From: Brevibacillus migulae
Lineage (GTDB): Bacteria > Bacillota > Bacilli > Brevibacillales > Brevibacillaceae
NCBI RefSeq assembly: GCF_004521915.1
Contig: NZ_SDKD01000013.1
Coordinates: 38,928-102,927 of the forward strand
Direction: 5' to 3'
DNA length: 64,000 nucleotides
How positions within the stretch are numbered: the first letter of the stretch is position 1; each line of letters begins with the position of its first letter. Below the pieces are notes generated by a model that ran no database searches, had not been told where the DNA came from, and was given only the letters and a program-made list of their open reading frames with translations. Below, piece after piece: positions 50,447-59,417 of this stretch. A program made the position numbers and the translations under genes.

Positions 50447-50851
50447 TTACGCAAATCGCTGCTCGAGCCTTCTCACAATGTCGGTGGCTTGCTGTACCCA
50501 TTGATCGTCAACCTGCGCATCCTTATCGACCGGCTCTTGAAATTGGTTCATCATCGCGGAGGCAACCGGACCCGCTGCATAACCGATGTGATTTTCCACA
50601 CCTGTCCGGTACACATGTTTCAGCACGAATGGGGTGCCAAACTCGATCCGGGCATCCGTGTCATCCAGCTTCCCATGCTTCACTTCGATCGGGAGACGCA
50701 AAAACACCATCCCTTTGTCATCCAGTTCCTTATCAAAATATCCGCCGTCATACTCCCAATTGGCCAGTGTAAAGCCATCCTGCTGGAGGGAGTCGCGGAT
50801 ATAACCGAACGCCCCCTGCACTCCTGTCAGGCTGCTTTGAATCGTTTTCAT
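50447..50851 (-). CDS. YugN-like family protein
   Basis: 134 residues. The sequence pattern (GYIRDSLQQDGFTLANWEYDGGYFD..., FLRLPIEVKHGKLDDTDARIEFGTPFVLKHVY) matches the YugN-like family found in bacilli, of unknown function. The gene is near pgi in Bacillus subtilis; here pgi is about 5 kb away in the same direction. No membrane segment or catalytic motif is seen. Confidence 0.75.
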   Translation of the reverse strand: MKTIQSSLTGVQGAFGYIRDSLQQDGFTLANWEYDGGYFDKELDDKGMVFLRLPIEVKHGKLDDTDARIEFGTPFVLKHVYRTGVENHIGYAAGPVASAMMNQFQEPVDKDAQVDDQWVQQATDIVRRLEQRFA

Positions 50852-51015
50852 GCGGGATCCCTGCCTTTTTCACAGTCTCCCTACTAGTGTGCAACAAAAG
50901 CGGTAAAGGTACGCATTTACTTCCAATAGGAAAGATTTGGACCTGCTGTGGACGTCCTCCATTCTCCGATACAGAGAGGAAGACATTTTTCTCTCTTGGA
51001 AAGGAGTCACCCTAC

Positions 51016-52197
51016 GTGCGCAGTAAATTCAAACAATTCGGTGCTTATTTGCTTTTCGCACTACTGCTGATTCCGGCTTTACACGTCTATTCGGCGGGTA
51101 CATTTACTTTACATAAAGCGGCTACATCTGATGAACGGGTTGAGAACGTTCTCGCAAAAGACAGCTGGCTTTCTGTCATGGAGCAAGACATGACTGTTCC
51201 GCTCGCTCCAGCGCAGACCAAGCCTGCAGCCACCTCCCCTGTCCAAAGCGTCCCGGCCGGGAAGAAAGTGCTCGGCTATTACGTGGAGTATAGCGATCAA
51301 GACAGGGTGTCCTATAATGCCGTAGCAAACTATCGTTCCATGCTTACCGATGTTTCCATGGTCGCCTTTGACGCGACTGCGGACGGACAGCTGAAAGGAA
51401 CAGCTTCCTCGCACGGATTGGATATCACCCGCAGCGGCAGTCTTGATCTGTATCTGGCTGTCACCAACAACGGCGATAAAATCTTTGACCGTGAGCTGGT
51501 TCATACGCTGTTGAACAACAAGCAGGCGACTGATCGTTTGCTTACCAACCTGTTGAGCAAAACGAGAGAATTGGGTGCAACGGGAATCAATCTCGATTTT
51601 GAAAATGTCCCTGCTTCTGACCGCACCGTTTACGCCGATTTTATCGGCAAACTGGCGGACGGGCTGCATGCGGCCGGGAAAAAGCTGATCGTCTCCGTTC
51701 CGGCAAAAGCAGCCGATACCCCCGCTCATTCATGGACCTACGGCTTTGACTATGCCCGCATCGGAGCGAAAAGCGACTACGTGCAGCTGATGACCTACGA
51801 TGAGCATGGAACCTGGAGTGCAGCAGGCCCAGTCGCCTCTTATCCATGGGTGGAAAGCGTCGTGAAATACAGCACCAAAGTGATTCCGCCACAGAAAATT
51901 TTGCTCGGCATCGCCAGCTATGGCTACGAATGGAGCAGCGCAGGCAATCGTGCAGTTCCGTACAAGGCGATCCCTGATTTGATCAAAACATACAATGGCA
52001 CGGTTACTTGGGACGAGAAGTCCAAATCGCCGAAGCTCACCTATGTCAAAGACGGGGTTACACGGACCCTCTGGTATGAGAATGATCAAAGTCTGAAAAC
52101 AAAACGCGGCTTGGTGGAAGCCTATCATTTAGGCGGATATGGTGTGTGGCGGCTTGGGTTTGGAAATCAGAGCTTTTGGAATACGCTGGTGAAGTAA
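51016..52197 (+). CDS. Glycoside hydrolase family 18 protein, exported
   Basis: 393 residues from GTG 51016, preceded by AAAGGAG at nine bases. A membrane segment or signal peptide (about 7-26, before YSAGTF) precedes a GH18 barrel (about 85-393). The catalytic motif is GINLDFENVP (about 198-207, DxxDxDxE variant with the general acid Glu), and VSVPAKAADTPAHSW and YVQLMTYDEHG (about 257-267) fit the YaaH/SleL-like group that cleaves peptidoglycan or chitin. A spore-cortex or wall function is likely; no LysM domain is present. Confidence 0.88.
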   Translation: MRSKFKQFGAYLLFALLLIPALHVYSAGTFTLHKAATSDERVENVLAKDSWLSVMEQDMTVPLAPAQTKPAATSPVQSVPAGKKVLGYYVEYSDQDRVSYNAVANYRSMLTDVSMVAFDATADGQLKGTASSHGLDITRSGSLDLYLAVTNNGDKIFDRELVHTLLNNKQATDRLLTNLLSKTRELGATGINLDFENVPASDRTVYADFIGKLADGLHAAGKKLIVSVPAKAADTPAHSWTYGFDYARIGAKSDYVQLMTYDEHGTWSAAGPVASYPWVESVVKYSTKVIPPQKILLGIASYGYEWSSAGNRAVPYKAIPDLIKTYNGTVTWDEKSKSPKLTYVKDGVTRTLWYENDQSLKTKRGLVEAYHLGGYGVWRLGFGNQSFWNTLVK

Positions 52198-52317
52198 GAT
52201 AAATTCCATAGAAGCCCTTTCGAAGAAGTTGTCGAGTCCTTCTTTAGAGGAAGTTTTTCATGCTGTATGAGGTTGATTCGTAGTGAAGTATATACTTTCT
52301 GATACAGTAACAAAAAT

Positions 52318-52342
52318 AGAAGGGTGCATGCGCGGCCCTTCT
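52318..52342 (-). terminator. Intrinsic terminator of the marR-MFS operon
   Basis: AGAAGGG / CCCTTCT. On the minus strand it is followed by ATTTTTG, 30 bases after the MFS stop codon. Confidence 0.6.
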
Positions 52343-52371
52343 CTTTTGCTGTTCCGGCAACGGTCTTGAGG

Positions 52372-53679
52372 CTACGCCGGATTTGCTTCTTGCTGCTGTG
52401 CTTCCTTTTCCTTCTTCATTTGCTTGTTTGCCACCGGCTCTGGCAGCAGCGCGTGAAGAAACGAAGCGCCCAGCAGCAGAATAATCGATGCAAAGAAGGA
52501 GAGATTGTAGTTGCCCGTCACATTGTACAGCACTCCCGGCAAATACGCGCCCAGCGCTGAACCGATCTGATGCCCTAAGAAGATCCAGCCCAATACTTGC
52601 CCGATCGAGTATTGTTGAAAATAATGGGCGGCCAGCACTTGGGTAGGGGCTACCGTTGCAAAATCGACGAGTCCAAACAAGATCGCAAAACCAAGCAGGA
52701 TCGCCGGATCATGGGTGAAGAGAAGGATCGTCAACGAAACGGCCCTGACCAGATAAAGAATGCCAAGCATTTTTCGGCTGCTCCACCTGTCCGCCAAATA
52801 GCCGGACATGAGAATCCCCGCAATGTTGCACGCTGCCAGCAAACTGACCGCCGTGCTGGTGACCGATGTGGAAAAACCGTGGTCATGGGAGAAGGGGATC
52901 AGGTGCGTATCGATCAACCCCGTCGTCGTGATCCCGCATACAAAAAACGGCAGGACCAAAAACCAAAACAGCCTGGTGCGGAAGATGGACGCTCCCTTCC
53001 TTTGGCCCTTTTCATCAGCTCCCGTTTTTTCCTCCAGATGCTGTCCATCGCTCCCCAGTGGTACCAGCTGCTTCTCTGCTGGTTCATTGCGGATGAACAA
53101 GAGTATCGCCGGGCAAACGATGACGATCAGAAAGGCTCCTTGCAGCAAGGCGGTCTCCTGCCAGCCAAACCAGTCGATGAAAAACAGCGAGGCGGGAACG
53201 ATCAGCATCTGTCCTGCCCCTGCCCCCGCTTCCATCAAGCCAAAGGCTAACCCCTTTTTCGCGTGAAACCATTTATTGACCAACACGCTCGTCGTCACAT
53301 TGGAAGCTCCCCCGAAGCCGATCGAGGCAAAGATCGCATAGAGCAGCATCAGCTGCCACGGACTCGTCACAAACGAAGTAAGAACGAGACAGCCTCCGAC
53401 GATCCCGATACTGACGGTTAAAATTTTTCTGGTCCCATATGTATCGATCAGCTTGCCGACAATCGGCTGGGAAATGCCATACACGATGAAGCTGATCATC
53501 GAGATGAGCGACAGCGTTCCCCTGTCTGTCGCAAACGCCTCTTCCCACGGCTTGATGAACGCCCCAAATGATAAACGGACTCCCTGGGAGGCCCACAAGG
53601 CGGCGAAGGCCAGAAGCAAAATCACCCAGGCATAGTGCCAGCCTGCTCTTTTTTGGTTTCCTTCTCCTGACCGTGTAAT
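52372..53679 (-). CDS. MFS transporter, OFA/monocarboxylate-like
   Basis: About 435 residues, 12 membrane helices. The opening [31 protein letters not shown], motif [14 protein letters not shown] and the helix 4-5 [24 protein letters not shown] match the OFA/MCT branch that carries monocarboxylates such as oxalate, formate or lactate. No ATG, GTG or TTG lies in a suitable position: GAGGAGGGG at the end of marR is followed after seven bases by ATT (53677-53679), proposed here as the start codon. TTG codons inside marR (53703, 53697) precede that site. It forms an operon with marR. Confidence 0.85.
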   Translation of the reverse strand: MTRSGEGNQKRAGWHYAWVILLLAFAALWASQGVRLSFGAFIKPWEEAFATDRGTLSLISMISFIVYGISQPIVGKLIDTYGTRKILTVSIGIVGGCLVLTSFVTSPWQLMLLYAIFASIGFGGASNVTTSVLVNKWFHAKKGLAFGLMEAGAGAGQMLIVPASLFFIDWFGWQETALLQGAFLIVIVCPAILLFIRNEPAEKQLVPLGSDGQHLEEKTGADEKGQRKGASIFRTRLFWFLVLPFFVCGITTTGLIDTHLIPFSHDHGFSTSVTSTAVSLLAACNIAGILMSGYLADRWSSRKMLGILYLVRAVSLTILLFTHDPAILLGFAILFGLVDFATVAPTQVLAAHYFQQYSIGQVLGWIFLGHQIGSALGAYLPGVLYNVTGNYNLSFFASIILLLGASFLHALLPEPVANKQMKKEKEAQQQEANPA

Positions 53680-53680
53680 G

Positions 53681-54103
53681 TTATTTCCCCTCCTCAAGCC
53701 CAATGAGGGTCATCATTTTTTTGAAAAGGGCGACTTCTTGCTCGCTGAAACCGTTCAGCACGTCATCTTCCACTTCTTTCATGATAAGCTTGACCGGCCC
53801 CTCCAATTCCTTCCCCTGCTCGGTCAGAAAAATCAGGTTAATGCGACGGTCCCGTGAATCAGGCCGGCGTTCGATGATGCCATTTTGCTCTAACCGATCG
53901 AGCATCCCGGTAATGGTCGCGCCATCGATGCGAAGACGCTCTCCCAGCTCGATGCCTTTCAAGCCATCCTGCTCCCACAGGACGTGCAACAGCGCGCATT
54001 GTGTGGTCGTGATCCCAAGCTTGCTCAATTTTGGCTTAGCCAGCTGGGAAAGCCGTTGATAGGTTTTGCTCGCTAGGAAATTCAGGCAGTCTTCAATTTT
54101 CAT
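53681..54103 (-). CDS. MarR family transcriptional regulator
   Basis: 140 residues, a MarR-type winged helix: [68 protein letters not shown] (helix-turn-helix about 47-70, wing about 80-95). It likely represses its own operon with the MFS gene. A palindrome ATACAAATAATTTGTAT (54248-54264) upstream is a candidate operator. The two-hairpin repeat lies in its leader. GGGAGGAGGAG precedes the ATG. Confidence 0.92.
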   Translation of the reverse strand: MKIEDCLNFLASKTYQRLSQLAKPKLSKLGITTTQCALLHVLWEQDGLKGIELGERLRIDGATITGMLDRLEQNGIIERRPDSRDRRINLIFLTEQGKELEGPVKLIMKEVEDDVLNGFSEQEVALFKKMMTLIGLEEGK

Positions 54104-54130
54104 CTGTCTCCTCCTCCCGAATCGGGGTGA

Positions 54131-54213
54131 TTAGAAAAAACTTGGCTACGCCAAGTCTTTGGCGGAGCTTAGTTGCTCTTATGTCGATGAGAATTTTATA
54201 AATTCTTATCGAC
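54131..54213 (-). repeat. Two-hairpin 5'-leader element, copy 2 (marR)
   Basis: Read on the minus strand: hairpin 1 GTCGATAAG / CTCATCGAC, then GCTCCGCCA, TTGGCG-TAGC, CAAGTTTTTTCTAA. Against the trpS copy, hairpin 1 shows a compensating A-T to C-G change. In this copy CTTGGC-GTA-GCCAAG followed by TTTTTT can form a terminator-like hairpin that competes with GCTCCGCCA / TGGCGTAGC pairing. It ends 27 bases before the marR start codon. Confidence 0.7.
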
Positions 54214-54225
54214 TATAAAAATAAT

Positions 54226-54271
54226 ACCCTATACACAAATCATTCGTATACAAATAATTTGTATATAGGGT
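54226..54271. promoter_or_regulatory. Nested palindromes upstream of marR: candidate operator and thiO terminator
   Basis: ATACAAATAATTTGTAT (54248-54264) is a perfect odd palindrome like MarR-family operators. It is nested in a longer inverted repeat, ACCCTATACACAAAT / ATTTGTATATAGGGT (54226-54240 and 54257-54271). On the minus strand that longer stem is followed by ATTATTTTT, so it may also end thiO transcription. Confidence 0.5.
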
Positions 54272-54278
54272 TATTTTA

Positions 54279-55391
54279 TTACTTTGTATGCAGCTCGCGG
54301 AGTCTTCCCGGATCAAACGGAGCCAGCGGTTGACCCTTGCCATCCACCAGCCAATCCGCCATCAGCTTGGCTGTCACCGGTGCTAGCAGTATCCCATTGC
54401 GGAAATGGCCAGCTGCCATGGAGATCCCCGCCCAATCCGGGATCGGTCCCAGCAGCGGCAAGCCATCCAGTGAAGCTGGTCGCAGCCCCGCCCAGGCTTG
54501 CAGAAATGCGGCGTTTGCGACTGACGGAATAATGGTTTGTACACCTTGCAGCACCCGGCTGATGCCTCCTGCCGTAACCTCCCGGCAATATCCCGCCTCG
54601 TCTTCAGTGGCACCGAGAATGATCCGCCCATCCCTCTTCGGCACCAGATACCCGTCTGGACCAAACACCACATGACGCAGCGGTATTCCTACCGAGGAAA
54701 CAGCCGCGATCTGCCCGCGAACCGGACGAACCTGATTTGCATAGCCAAGCCATTCGGCCATGATCCCTGCCCAGGCCCCTGCGGTCAGCACCGTGTGGCA
54801 TGCGTTATGCTCTCCCGCTGCCGTTTTCACACCCGTGATCCGTTCTCCGCTCGTGATCAATCCTGTCACCACATGCCCAGCCAGCAGTTTGACCCCACGG
54901 CGTTGGCAGGCGGCATGCAGCGCTTTCAGCAAGAGTTGGTTATTTACATCCCCCTCATCCGGGGAGAAGATACCCGCCTGCAGTTTGGCAGAAAGAAGCG
55001 GCTCCCGCTCATGCAGAGCATCTCCTGTGAGCCACTCCAGATTGCAGCCCGCTTGTTTCTGCCATACATATTTGGCTTGGATCTCTCGGATGTCAGCCTC
55101 ACTGGCAGCGACGGTCAAGATCCCTCCCCGCTTCAGCTGCACCTCGATCCCGGTCTCGTTTTCCAGCTGCAAGGCCCACTCCGGGTAAAGCGACAGTGAT
55201 TTTCTCCCCAGTTCGAACAGAGGGCCATCTTCTTTAAACTCCTTATATGGTGCGAGCATGCCCGCTGCTGCTTGTGAAGCCTCTCCCCCCCACTGGCCTT
55301 GCTCAATCAGTGTCACCGATGCACCCCGTGTCACCAGCTCATACGCCAGACTCAGCCCGATAATTCCTCCGCCGACTACAATGAAATCCAT
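54279..55391 (-). CDS. thiO: Glycine oxidase ThiO
   Basis: 370 residues from the ATG of MDFIVVGGG (55391), after GGGGGAG; the upstream frame reads through the riboswitch. FAD-binding Rossmann motif FIVVGGGIIGLSLAYEL (about 3-19) and GGEASQAAAGMLAPY (about 44-58), plus the C-terminal GLRPASLDGLPLLGPIP and GHFRNGILLAP (about 318-350). ThiO oxidises glycine to iminoglycine for the thiazole ring of thiamine. A TPP riboswitch precedes it, confirming the role. No other thiamine gene lies next to it in the window. Confidence 0.94.
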   Translation of the reverse strand: MDFIVVGGGIIGLSLAYELVTRGASVTLIEQGQWGGEASQAAAGMLAPYKEFKEDGPLFELGRKSLSLYPEWALQLENETGIEVQLKRGGILTVAASEADIREIQAKYVWQKQAGCNLEWLTGDALHEREPLLSAKLQAGIFSPDEGDVNNQLLLKALHAACQRRGVKLLAGHVVTGLITSGERITGVKTAAGEHNACHTVLTAGAWAGIMAEWLGYANQVRPVRGQIAAVSSVGIPLRHVVFGPDGYLVPKRDGRIILGATEDEAGYCREVTAGGISRVLQGVQTIIPSVANAAFLQAWAGLRPASLDGLPLLGPIPDWAGISMAAGHFRNGILLAPVTAKLMADWLVDGKGQPLAPFDPGRLRELHTK

Positions 55392-55425
55392 TTTCTCCCC
55401 CGCCTCTCTTTTTTTACAAACAACG

Positions 55426-55455
55426 AAAAACCCACCCTTCGCAAGGAAAGGTGGG
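55426..55455 (-). terminator. Riboswitch-controlled terminator of thiO
   Basis: CCCACCCTTC / GAAAGGTGGG (10 bp, one wobble). On the minus strand TTTTTCGTTG follows. It lies between the TPP aptamer and thiO and should form when TPP is bound. Confidence 0.85.
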
Positions 55456-55506
55456 CGTCCTGATCTACGCAAAAAGAGAAGCGGCAGAATTTGCACGGCT
55501 TCCTTC

Positions 55507-55601
55507 ACACCACTTCCCTGCGCCAGCATGACCTGGATCAAGTTCAAAGGGTCGACGGATCCGCTCCGTCCTCTCAGTCCTGCACGCTGGACTCCCCTAG
55601 C
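55507..55601 (-). ncRNA. TPP riboswitch (THI element)
   Basis: On the minus strand the aptamer shows the invariant parts GGGGAGTCC, CTGAGAGGA, ACCCTTTGAACCTGATC, CAGGTCATGCTGGCG and CAGGGAAG in order. It lies 116 bases before thiO and is followed by an intrinsic terminator, so it acts on transcription. Confidence 0.96.
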
Positions 55602-55627
55602 AGTTGTTACAAACGTTATTCAATTGA

Positions 55628-55873
55628 TTAATCCTCGTCCTTCACATCGTAGCTTTCGGGAATCGGCTCATTGTTCCATTCCTCGAGAAACTCCTTCAGC
55701 TTTTTCATCTGCTCCAGATGATGAGCAAACTGATCCTTGTTGATCAGGTACTCTTCGCCATTGTGAACAGCGCGGATGCGTCCCTCTTTCACCTTTTCCA
55801 GAATAAAAGATTCCGGCAGCTCCAAATAGGCCGCTGTCTCTGGCATGGTCAGGTACGTCTTATTTTCCTCCAT
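55628..55873 (-). CDS. Small excisionase-like (helix-turn-helix) protein
   Basis: 81 residues from the ATG of MEENKTYLT (55873), with GGAGG ten bases upstream. The core ([42 protein letters not shown], about 8-49) has the MerR-like winged helix-turn-helix pattern of the excisionase/HTH_17 family. An acidic Lys/Glu-rich helix and tail follow ([14 protein letters not shown]). It overlaps the 3' end of pgi by 14 bases, so it is translationally coupled to it. DNA binding is plausible; the target is unknown. No phage or integrase gene is near. Confidence 0.78.
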   Translation of the reverse strand: MEENKTYLTMPETAAYLELPESFILEKVKEGRIRAVHNGEEYLINKDQFAHHLEQMKKLKEFLEEWNNEPIPESYDVKDED

Positions 55874-57221
55874 GCAGTCGAGCCTCCAGCTCAGCCTTTC
55901 TCGCTTCATGGCCTGGTTTGCCGAGAAGCGCGTACATATTGGCCTTGTAAGCTTCCACACCTGGCTGGTCAAACGGATTGACCCCGAGCAGATAGCCGCT
56001 GATCGCGCATGCCTTTTCAAAGAAATAGATCAATGCGCCCAGGTGATAAGCATTCGCCTCCGGAATTTCCACGACGAGGTTCGGCACACCGCCGTCCACA
56101 TGCGCGAGCACGGTGCCTTCGAACGCTTTTTTATTGACAAAATCCATGCCTTTGCCAGAAAGGAAATTCAGCCCATCGAGATTGGCTGGATCTTCCTGAA
56201 TCTCTACATCCACCGCTGGCTTGGAAACATAGAGTACCGTTTCAAACAGGTTGCGCACGCCGTCTTGTATGTATTGTCCCATCGAGTGAAGATCGGCTGT
56301 GAAGTCTACGGATGCAGGGAAAATGCCTTTTCCATCCTTGCCCTCGGATTCACCGTACAGCTGCTTCCACCATTCGGCGAAATAGCGGAATTGCGGCTCA
56401 TAGCTTACCATCAGCTCGATCTGCTTGCCTTTGCGGTACAGCGCATTGCGGATCGCCGCGTATTGGTAGCAATCATTTTCGGAAAGCTCCGGATTGGCGT
56501 AGCGCTCGCGAGCATCGGCGGCTCCTTTGAGCAAAGCATCGATATCCGCGCCGCTCACAGCGATCGGCAGCAGACCCACAGCGGTCAATACGGAGAAACG
56601 CCCGCCTACATCATCCGGAATCACAAAACGCTCATAGCCTTCTTCCACCGCAAGCTTGTAGAGCGCCCCACGCGCTTTGTCCGTAGTCGCGTAGATCCGG
56701 CGACGCGCTTCCTCCACTCCGTATTTCTTTTCCATGAACGAACGGACAATCCGGAAAGCAACCGCAGGCTCAGTGGTCGTACCCGATTTCGAGATGACAT
56801 TGACCGAGACATCCTTGCCTTCCAAGAGTTCAAACAGATGTGTCATATACACAGGGCTGATATTGTTGCCCACGAAGTAAATTTCCGGTGTGTTGCGCTT
56901 GTCTTTAGGCAGCAGATTGTAGAAGGTATGGCCCAGTACGTCCAAAGCGGCCTTCGCTCCCAAATACGACCCCCCGATTCCGATAACCAGCAGGACATCG
57001 GAAGAGGCTTGAATTCGCGCTGCAGATTCCTTGATCCGCGCATACTCCTCCCGATCATAATTGACAGGCAGATCCAGCCACCCCAGAAAATCATTGCCGG
57101 GTCCCGATTTGTCGTGCAGCATGCGATGGGCATCGCGGACAGCGGGGGCAAGGTATTCCCACTCATGAGGCTGAACGTATGGTTGTACGTTAGAATAGTC
57201 CAAGCGAATCGTCTGGCTCAT
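55860..57221 (-). CDS. pgi: Glucose-6-phosphate isomerase
   Basis: 453 residues, the length of Gram-positive PGI. It interconverts glucose 6-phosphate and fructose 6-phosphate in glycolysis. Signatures: [16 protein letters not shown] (about 76-91), [16 protein letters not shown] (about 139-154), [16 protein letters not shown] (about 202-217), and the C-terminal [14 protein letters not shown] (about 417-430). GTAGGAGGATACT precedes the ATG. An excisionase-like gene overlaps its end. Confidence 0.97.
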   Translation of the reverse strand: MSQTIRLDYSNVQPYVQPHEWEYLAPAVRDAHRMLHDKSGPGNDFLGWLDLPVNYDREEYARIKESAARIQASSDVLLVIGIGGSYLGAKAALDVLGHTFYNLLPKDKRNTPEIYFVGNNISPVYMTHLFELLEGKDVSVNVISKSGTTTEPAVAFRIVRSFMEKKYGVEEARRRIYATTDKARGALYKLAVEEGYERFVIPDDVGGRFSVLTAVGLLPIAVSGADIDALLKGAADARERYANPELSENDCYQYAAIRNALYRKGKQIELMVSYEPQFRYFAEWWKQLYGESEGKDGKGIFPASVDFTADLHSMGQYIQDGVRNLFETVLYVSKPAVDVEIQEDPANLDGLNFLSGKGMDFVNKKAFEGTVLAHVDGGVPNLVVEIPEANAYHLGALIYFFEKACAISGYLLGVNPFDQPGVEAYKANMYALLGKPGHEARKAELEARLHGGK

Positions 57222-57410
57222 AGTATCCTCCTACCACAAACTCTTGTTTTTTCCTCTATTGTAACATGTGCATCAGCATCGTAGTAATGCGTGAGCGTGT
57301 CCAATTTGAATCTTTTTGACAGAAAAAGGACAACTCCCTGTTACCTTTCCCCAACATAAACGTAACTCATTGTGTGTAATGGAAATGGATGGAGAAGGGA
57401 GTTATGATCC

Positions 57411-58685
57411 ATGCGCAAACGCTGGTGGTGGATCGGTGGAGCACTCGTCACGGTCGTCGTCGGCACGGGGCTCTTCCTGTCTTTGGGAAGTGGTCAGCCT
57501 GCCGGGGTGCAGGTCACAATGGCGGCAGTCACCCAGGGAGATCTGTCTAATGAAGTGCTAACCTCCGGAAAAGCGAAGGTAGAAGAAGAGATCAAGCTAT
57601 ATGCAAACGGCAATGGCATCCTCCGGGAGTTTACGATCAAGGAAGGCATGACAGTCAGAAAGGGACAGCCGATTGGCAAAATTGATACCTCTGATGTAGA
57701 GAGCAAAATTCTCGAGTTGGAAGCGCAGATTGACTTGCAGCATGCCAATCTCGCGAAATTGCATAGTGGCGAGGAGCCTGAGGAAATCGCCCAGCAGCAG
57801 GAGCGGATCAAGCAAGAGCAATTGAGTGTCCAGGCAGCGCAAAAAGAGCTGCAGCGCATAGAACAGCTATACGCGTCAGGAGCAGTCACTGCCCAGGAAT
57901 GGGAAAAAGCGAAGGATGCCCTTGCCACCGCTCAGTCGAATCTGAATGTGGCCAAGCAGCAGCTCGTCTTGAAGCAAAAAGGCCCACGCAAGGAAGAAGT
58001 GCAGTCCATTCAAGCGCAAATCACTCAGCTGCAGGTGGAAAAGGCACAATGGGAAAAGGAACGCCGTGAAAGCGTGCTTCTCGCCCCGGAAAATGGAACG
58101 ATCCTTGCCATTGCGGCCAATAACGGCCAGCATGTAACCAAAGGAACCGAGATCCTCACGCTCGGAAATCTGAACGATATCATCGTGGAAGCAGAAGTGA
58201 ACGAATCGGATGTCCATAAAATCGCTGTCGGACATGAAGCGGTGATCAGCGGCAGTTCTCTGGGAAAAGACTCACTGAAGGCGAAAGTAACCAGCATCGC
58301 CCCGATTGCGGTAACCACGCAAAACAGCTCGGGACAAGGTGAACAGACCCGGGTAAAAGTGACCCTCAGCTTGCTCGAGCATGCCGAGACGCTAAAGCCA
58401 GGCTACCACGTAGACATTAACATCATCACCGAAAAATTCGCCAATGCTTTGCAAGTTCCGATTGAGGCAATCCAACAGGAGCCAGATGGCACCCCTTATG
58501 TATGGATTGCGGAGAACGGTCTGGCCAAAAAGCAGAAAGTGAAGATCGGGATTGAAAATGAGCTGTTCACGCAAATCATCGAAGGGGTCAAGCCTGGCCA
58601 AGAAATCATCACAAATCCTCCTGAGCACCTGAAGGAGAGCGATCCAGTGGTGAACGCTCCAGCCGGGATGCCCATGATGATGTAG
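57411..58685 (+). CDS. Efflux adaptor (HlyD/MacA-like, RND-type membrane fusion protein)
   Basis: 424 residues. An N-terminal membrane anchor (about 5-24) is followed by barrel-sandwich parts: LTSGKAKVEEEIKLYANGNG and GMTVRKGQPIGKIDTSD (about 50-90), a coiled coil (about 90-200, rich in Gln and Glu), VLLAPENGTILAIAANNGQHVTKG (second lipoyl half, about 223-246), then the beta-barrel domain. Gram-positive MacA-like adaptors link to the ABC pair encoded next. Promoter not identified. Start ATG 57411 after GAAGGGAG. Confidence 0.92.
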   Translation: MRKRWWWIGGALVTVVVGTGLFLSLGSGQPAGVQVTMAAVTQGDLSNEVLTSGKAKVEEEIKLYANGNGILREFTIKEGMTVRKGQPIGKIDTSDVESKILELEAQIDLQHANLAKLHSGEEPEEIAQQQERIKQEQLSVQAAQKELQRIEQLYASGAVTAQEWEKAKDALATAQSNLNVAKQQLVLKQKGPRKEEVQSIQAQITQLQVEKAQWEKERRESVLLAPENGTILAIAANNGQHVTKGTEILTLGNLNDIIVEAEVNESDVHKIAVGHEAVISGSSLGKDSLKAKVTSIAPIAVTTQNSSGQGEQTRVKVTLSLLEHAETLKPGYHVDINIITEKFANALQVPIEAIQQEPDGTPYVWIAENGLAKKQKVKIGIENELFTQIIEGVKPGQEIITNPPEHLKESDPVVNAPAGMPMMM

Positions 58686-58697
58686 GGAGGGGATTTC

Positions 58698-59417
58698 ATG
58701 CTGCAAATCGAAGGCATGACCAAAACATTTGTCAGCGGCGGCACAGAGCTGCATATCCTCAAGGGCGTCACTTTGCGCGTCGAGGCAGGCGAATTCGTCG
58801 CGATCATGGGTCCCTCCGGCTCCGGAAAATCAACCTTCATGAACATGCTCGGTTGTCTGGATCGGCCATCCAGCGGCAGCTATCAGCTGGACGGGATCGA
58901 AGTCACCCAGCTGCCGGAAAAAAAGCTGGCAGAGGTGCGCAACCGTAAAATCGGCTTTGTCTTTCAAGCTTTCAACCTGCTGCCCCGCTCCTCCGCTCTG
59001 CAAAATGTGGAGCTTCCCATGCTGTATGCGGGATTGGGCAGGAAAGAGCGCAGAACAAGAGCGCTGGATGCATTGCGGCGTGTAGGTCTCGCAGAGCGAA
59101 TCAACCACAAGCCGCCGCAGCTGTCCGGCGGTCAGAAACAGCGAGTCGCCATTGCCCGTGCCCTCGTCAATCAGCCGGCCATTCTGCTGGCCGATGAGCC
59201 GACAGGGAATCTGGACAGTCGATCCAGTGTAGAGATCATGGCGATCTTTCAAGAGCTACACGCACAAGGCGTCACCATTATCCTCGTCACCCACGAGACC
59301 GATATCGCCCAGCACGCCCAGCGCATCATCACTTTTAAAGACGGCAACATCCTCAGTGACGAGCGGGTGCAGGAACCGCTGATTGCCAGCCCATCGGAAG
59401 AGGTGTTTGTCACATGA
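58698..59417 (+). CDS. ABC transporter ATP-binding protein (MacB/LolD-like)
   Basis: 239 residues. Walker A GPSGSGKST (about 38-46), Q-loop VFQAFNLLPRS (about 89-99), signature LSGGQKQRVAIARALVN (about 142-158), Walker B ILLADEPTGNLD (about 162-173), H-loop ILVTHETD. This is the MacB/LolD-type subgroup that powers export or lipoprotein release. The start ATG follows GGGAGGGG and the stop overlaps the permease start (ATGA). Confidence 0.95.
   Translation: MLQIEGMTKTFVSGGTELHILKGVTLRVEAGEFVAIMGPSGSGKSTFMNMLGCLDRPSSGSYQLDGIEVTQLPEKKLAEVRNRKIGFVFQAFNLLPRSSALQNVELPMLYAGLGRKERRTRALDALRRVGLAERINHKPPQLSGGQKQRVAIARALVNQPAILLADEPTGNLDSRSSVEIMAIFQELHAQGVTIILVTHETDIAQHAQRIITFKDGNILSDERVQEPLIASPSEEVFVT

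Noticed and set aside
55628..55873. Prophage or integrative element suggested by the excisionase-like gene
   Set aside because: No integrase, attachment-site repeat or phage gene is present and the gene is coupled to pgi.
55845..57284. 479-codon plus-strand frame opposite pgi
   Set aside because: It is the antisense of a highly conserved pgi gene and lacks any recognisable domain; long antisense frames are common in GC-biased codons.
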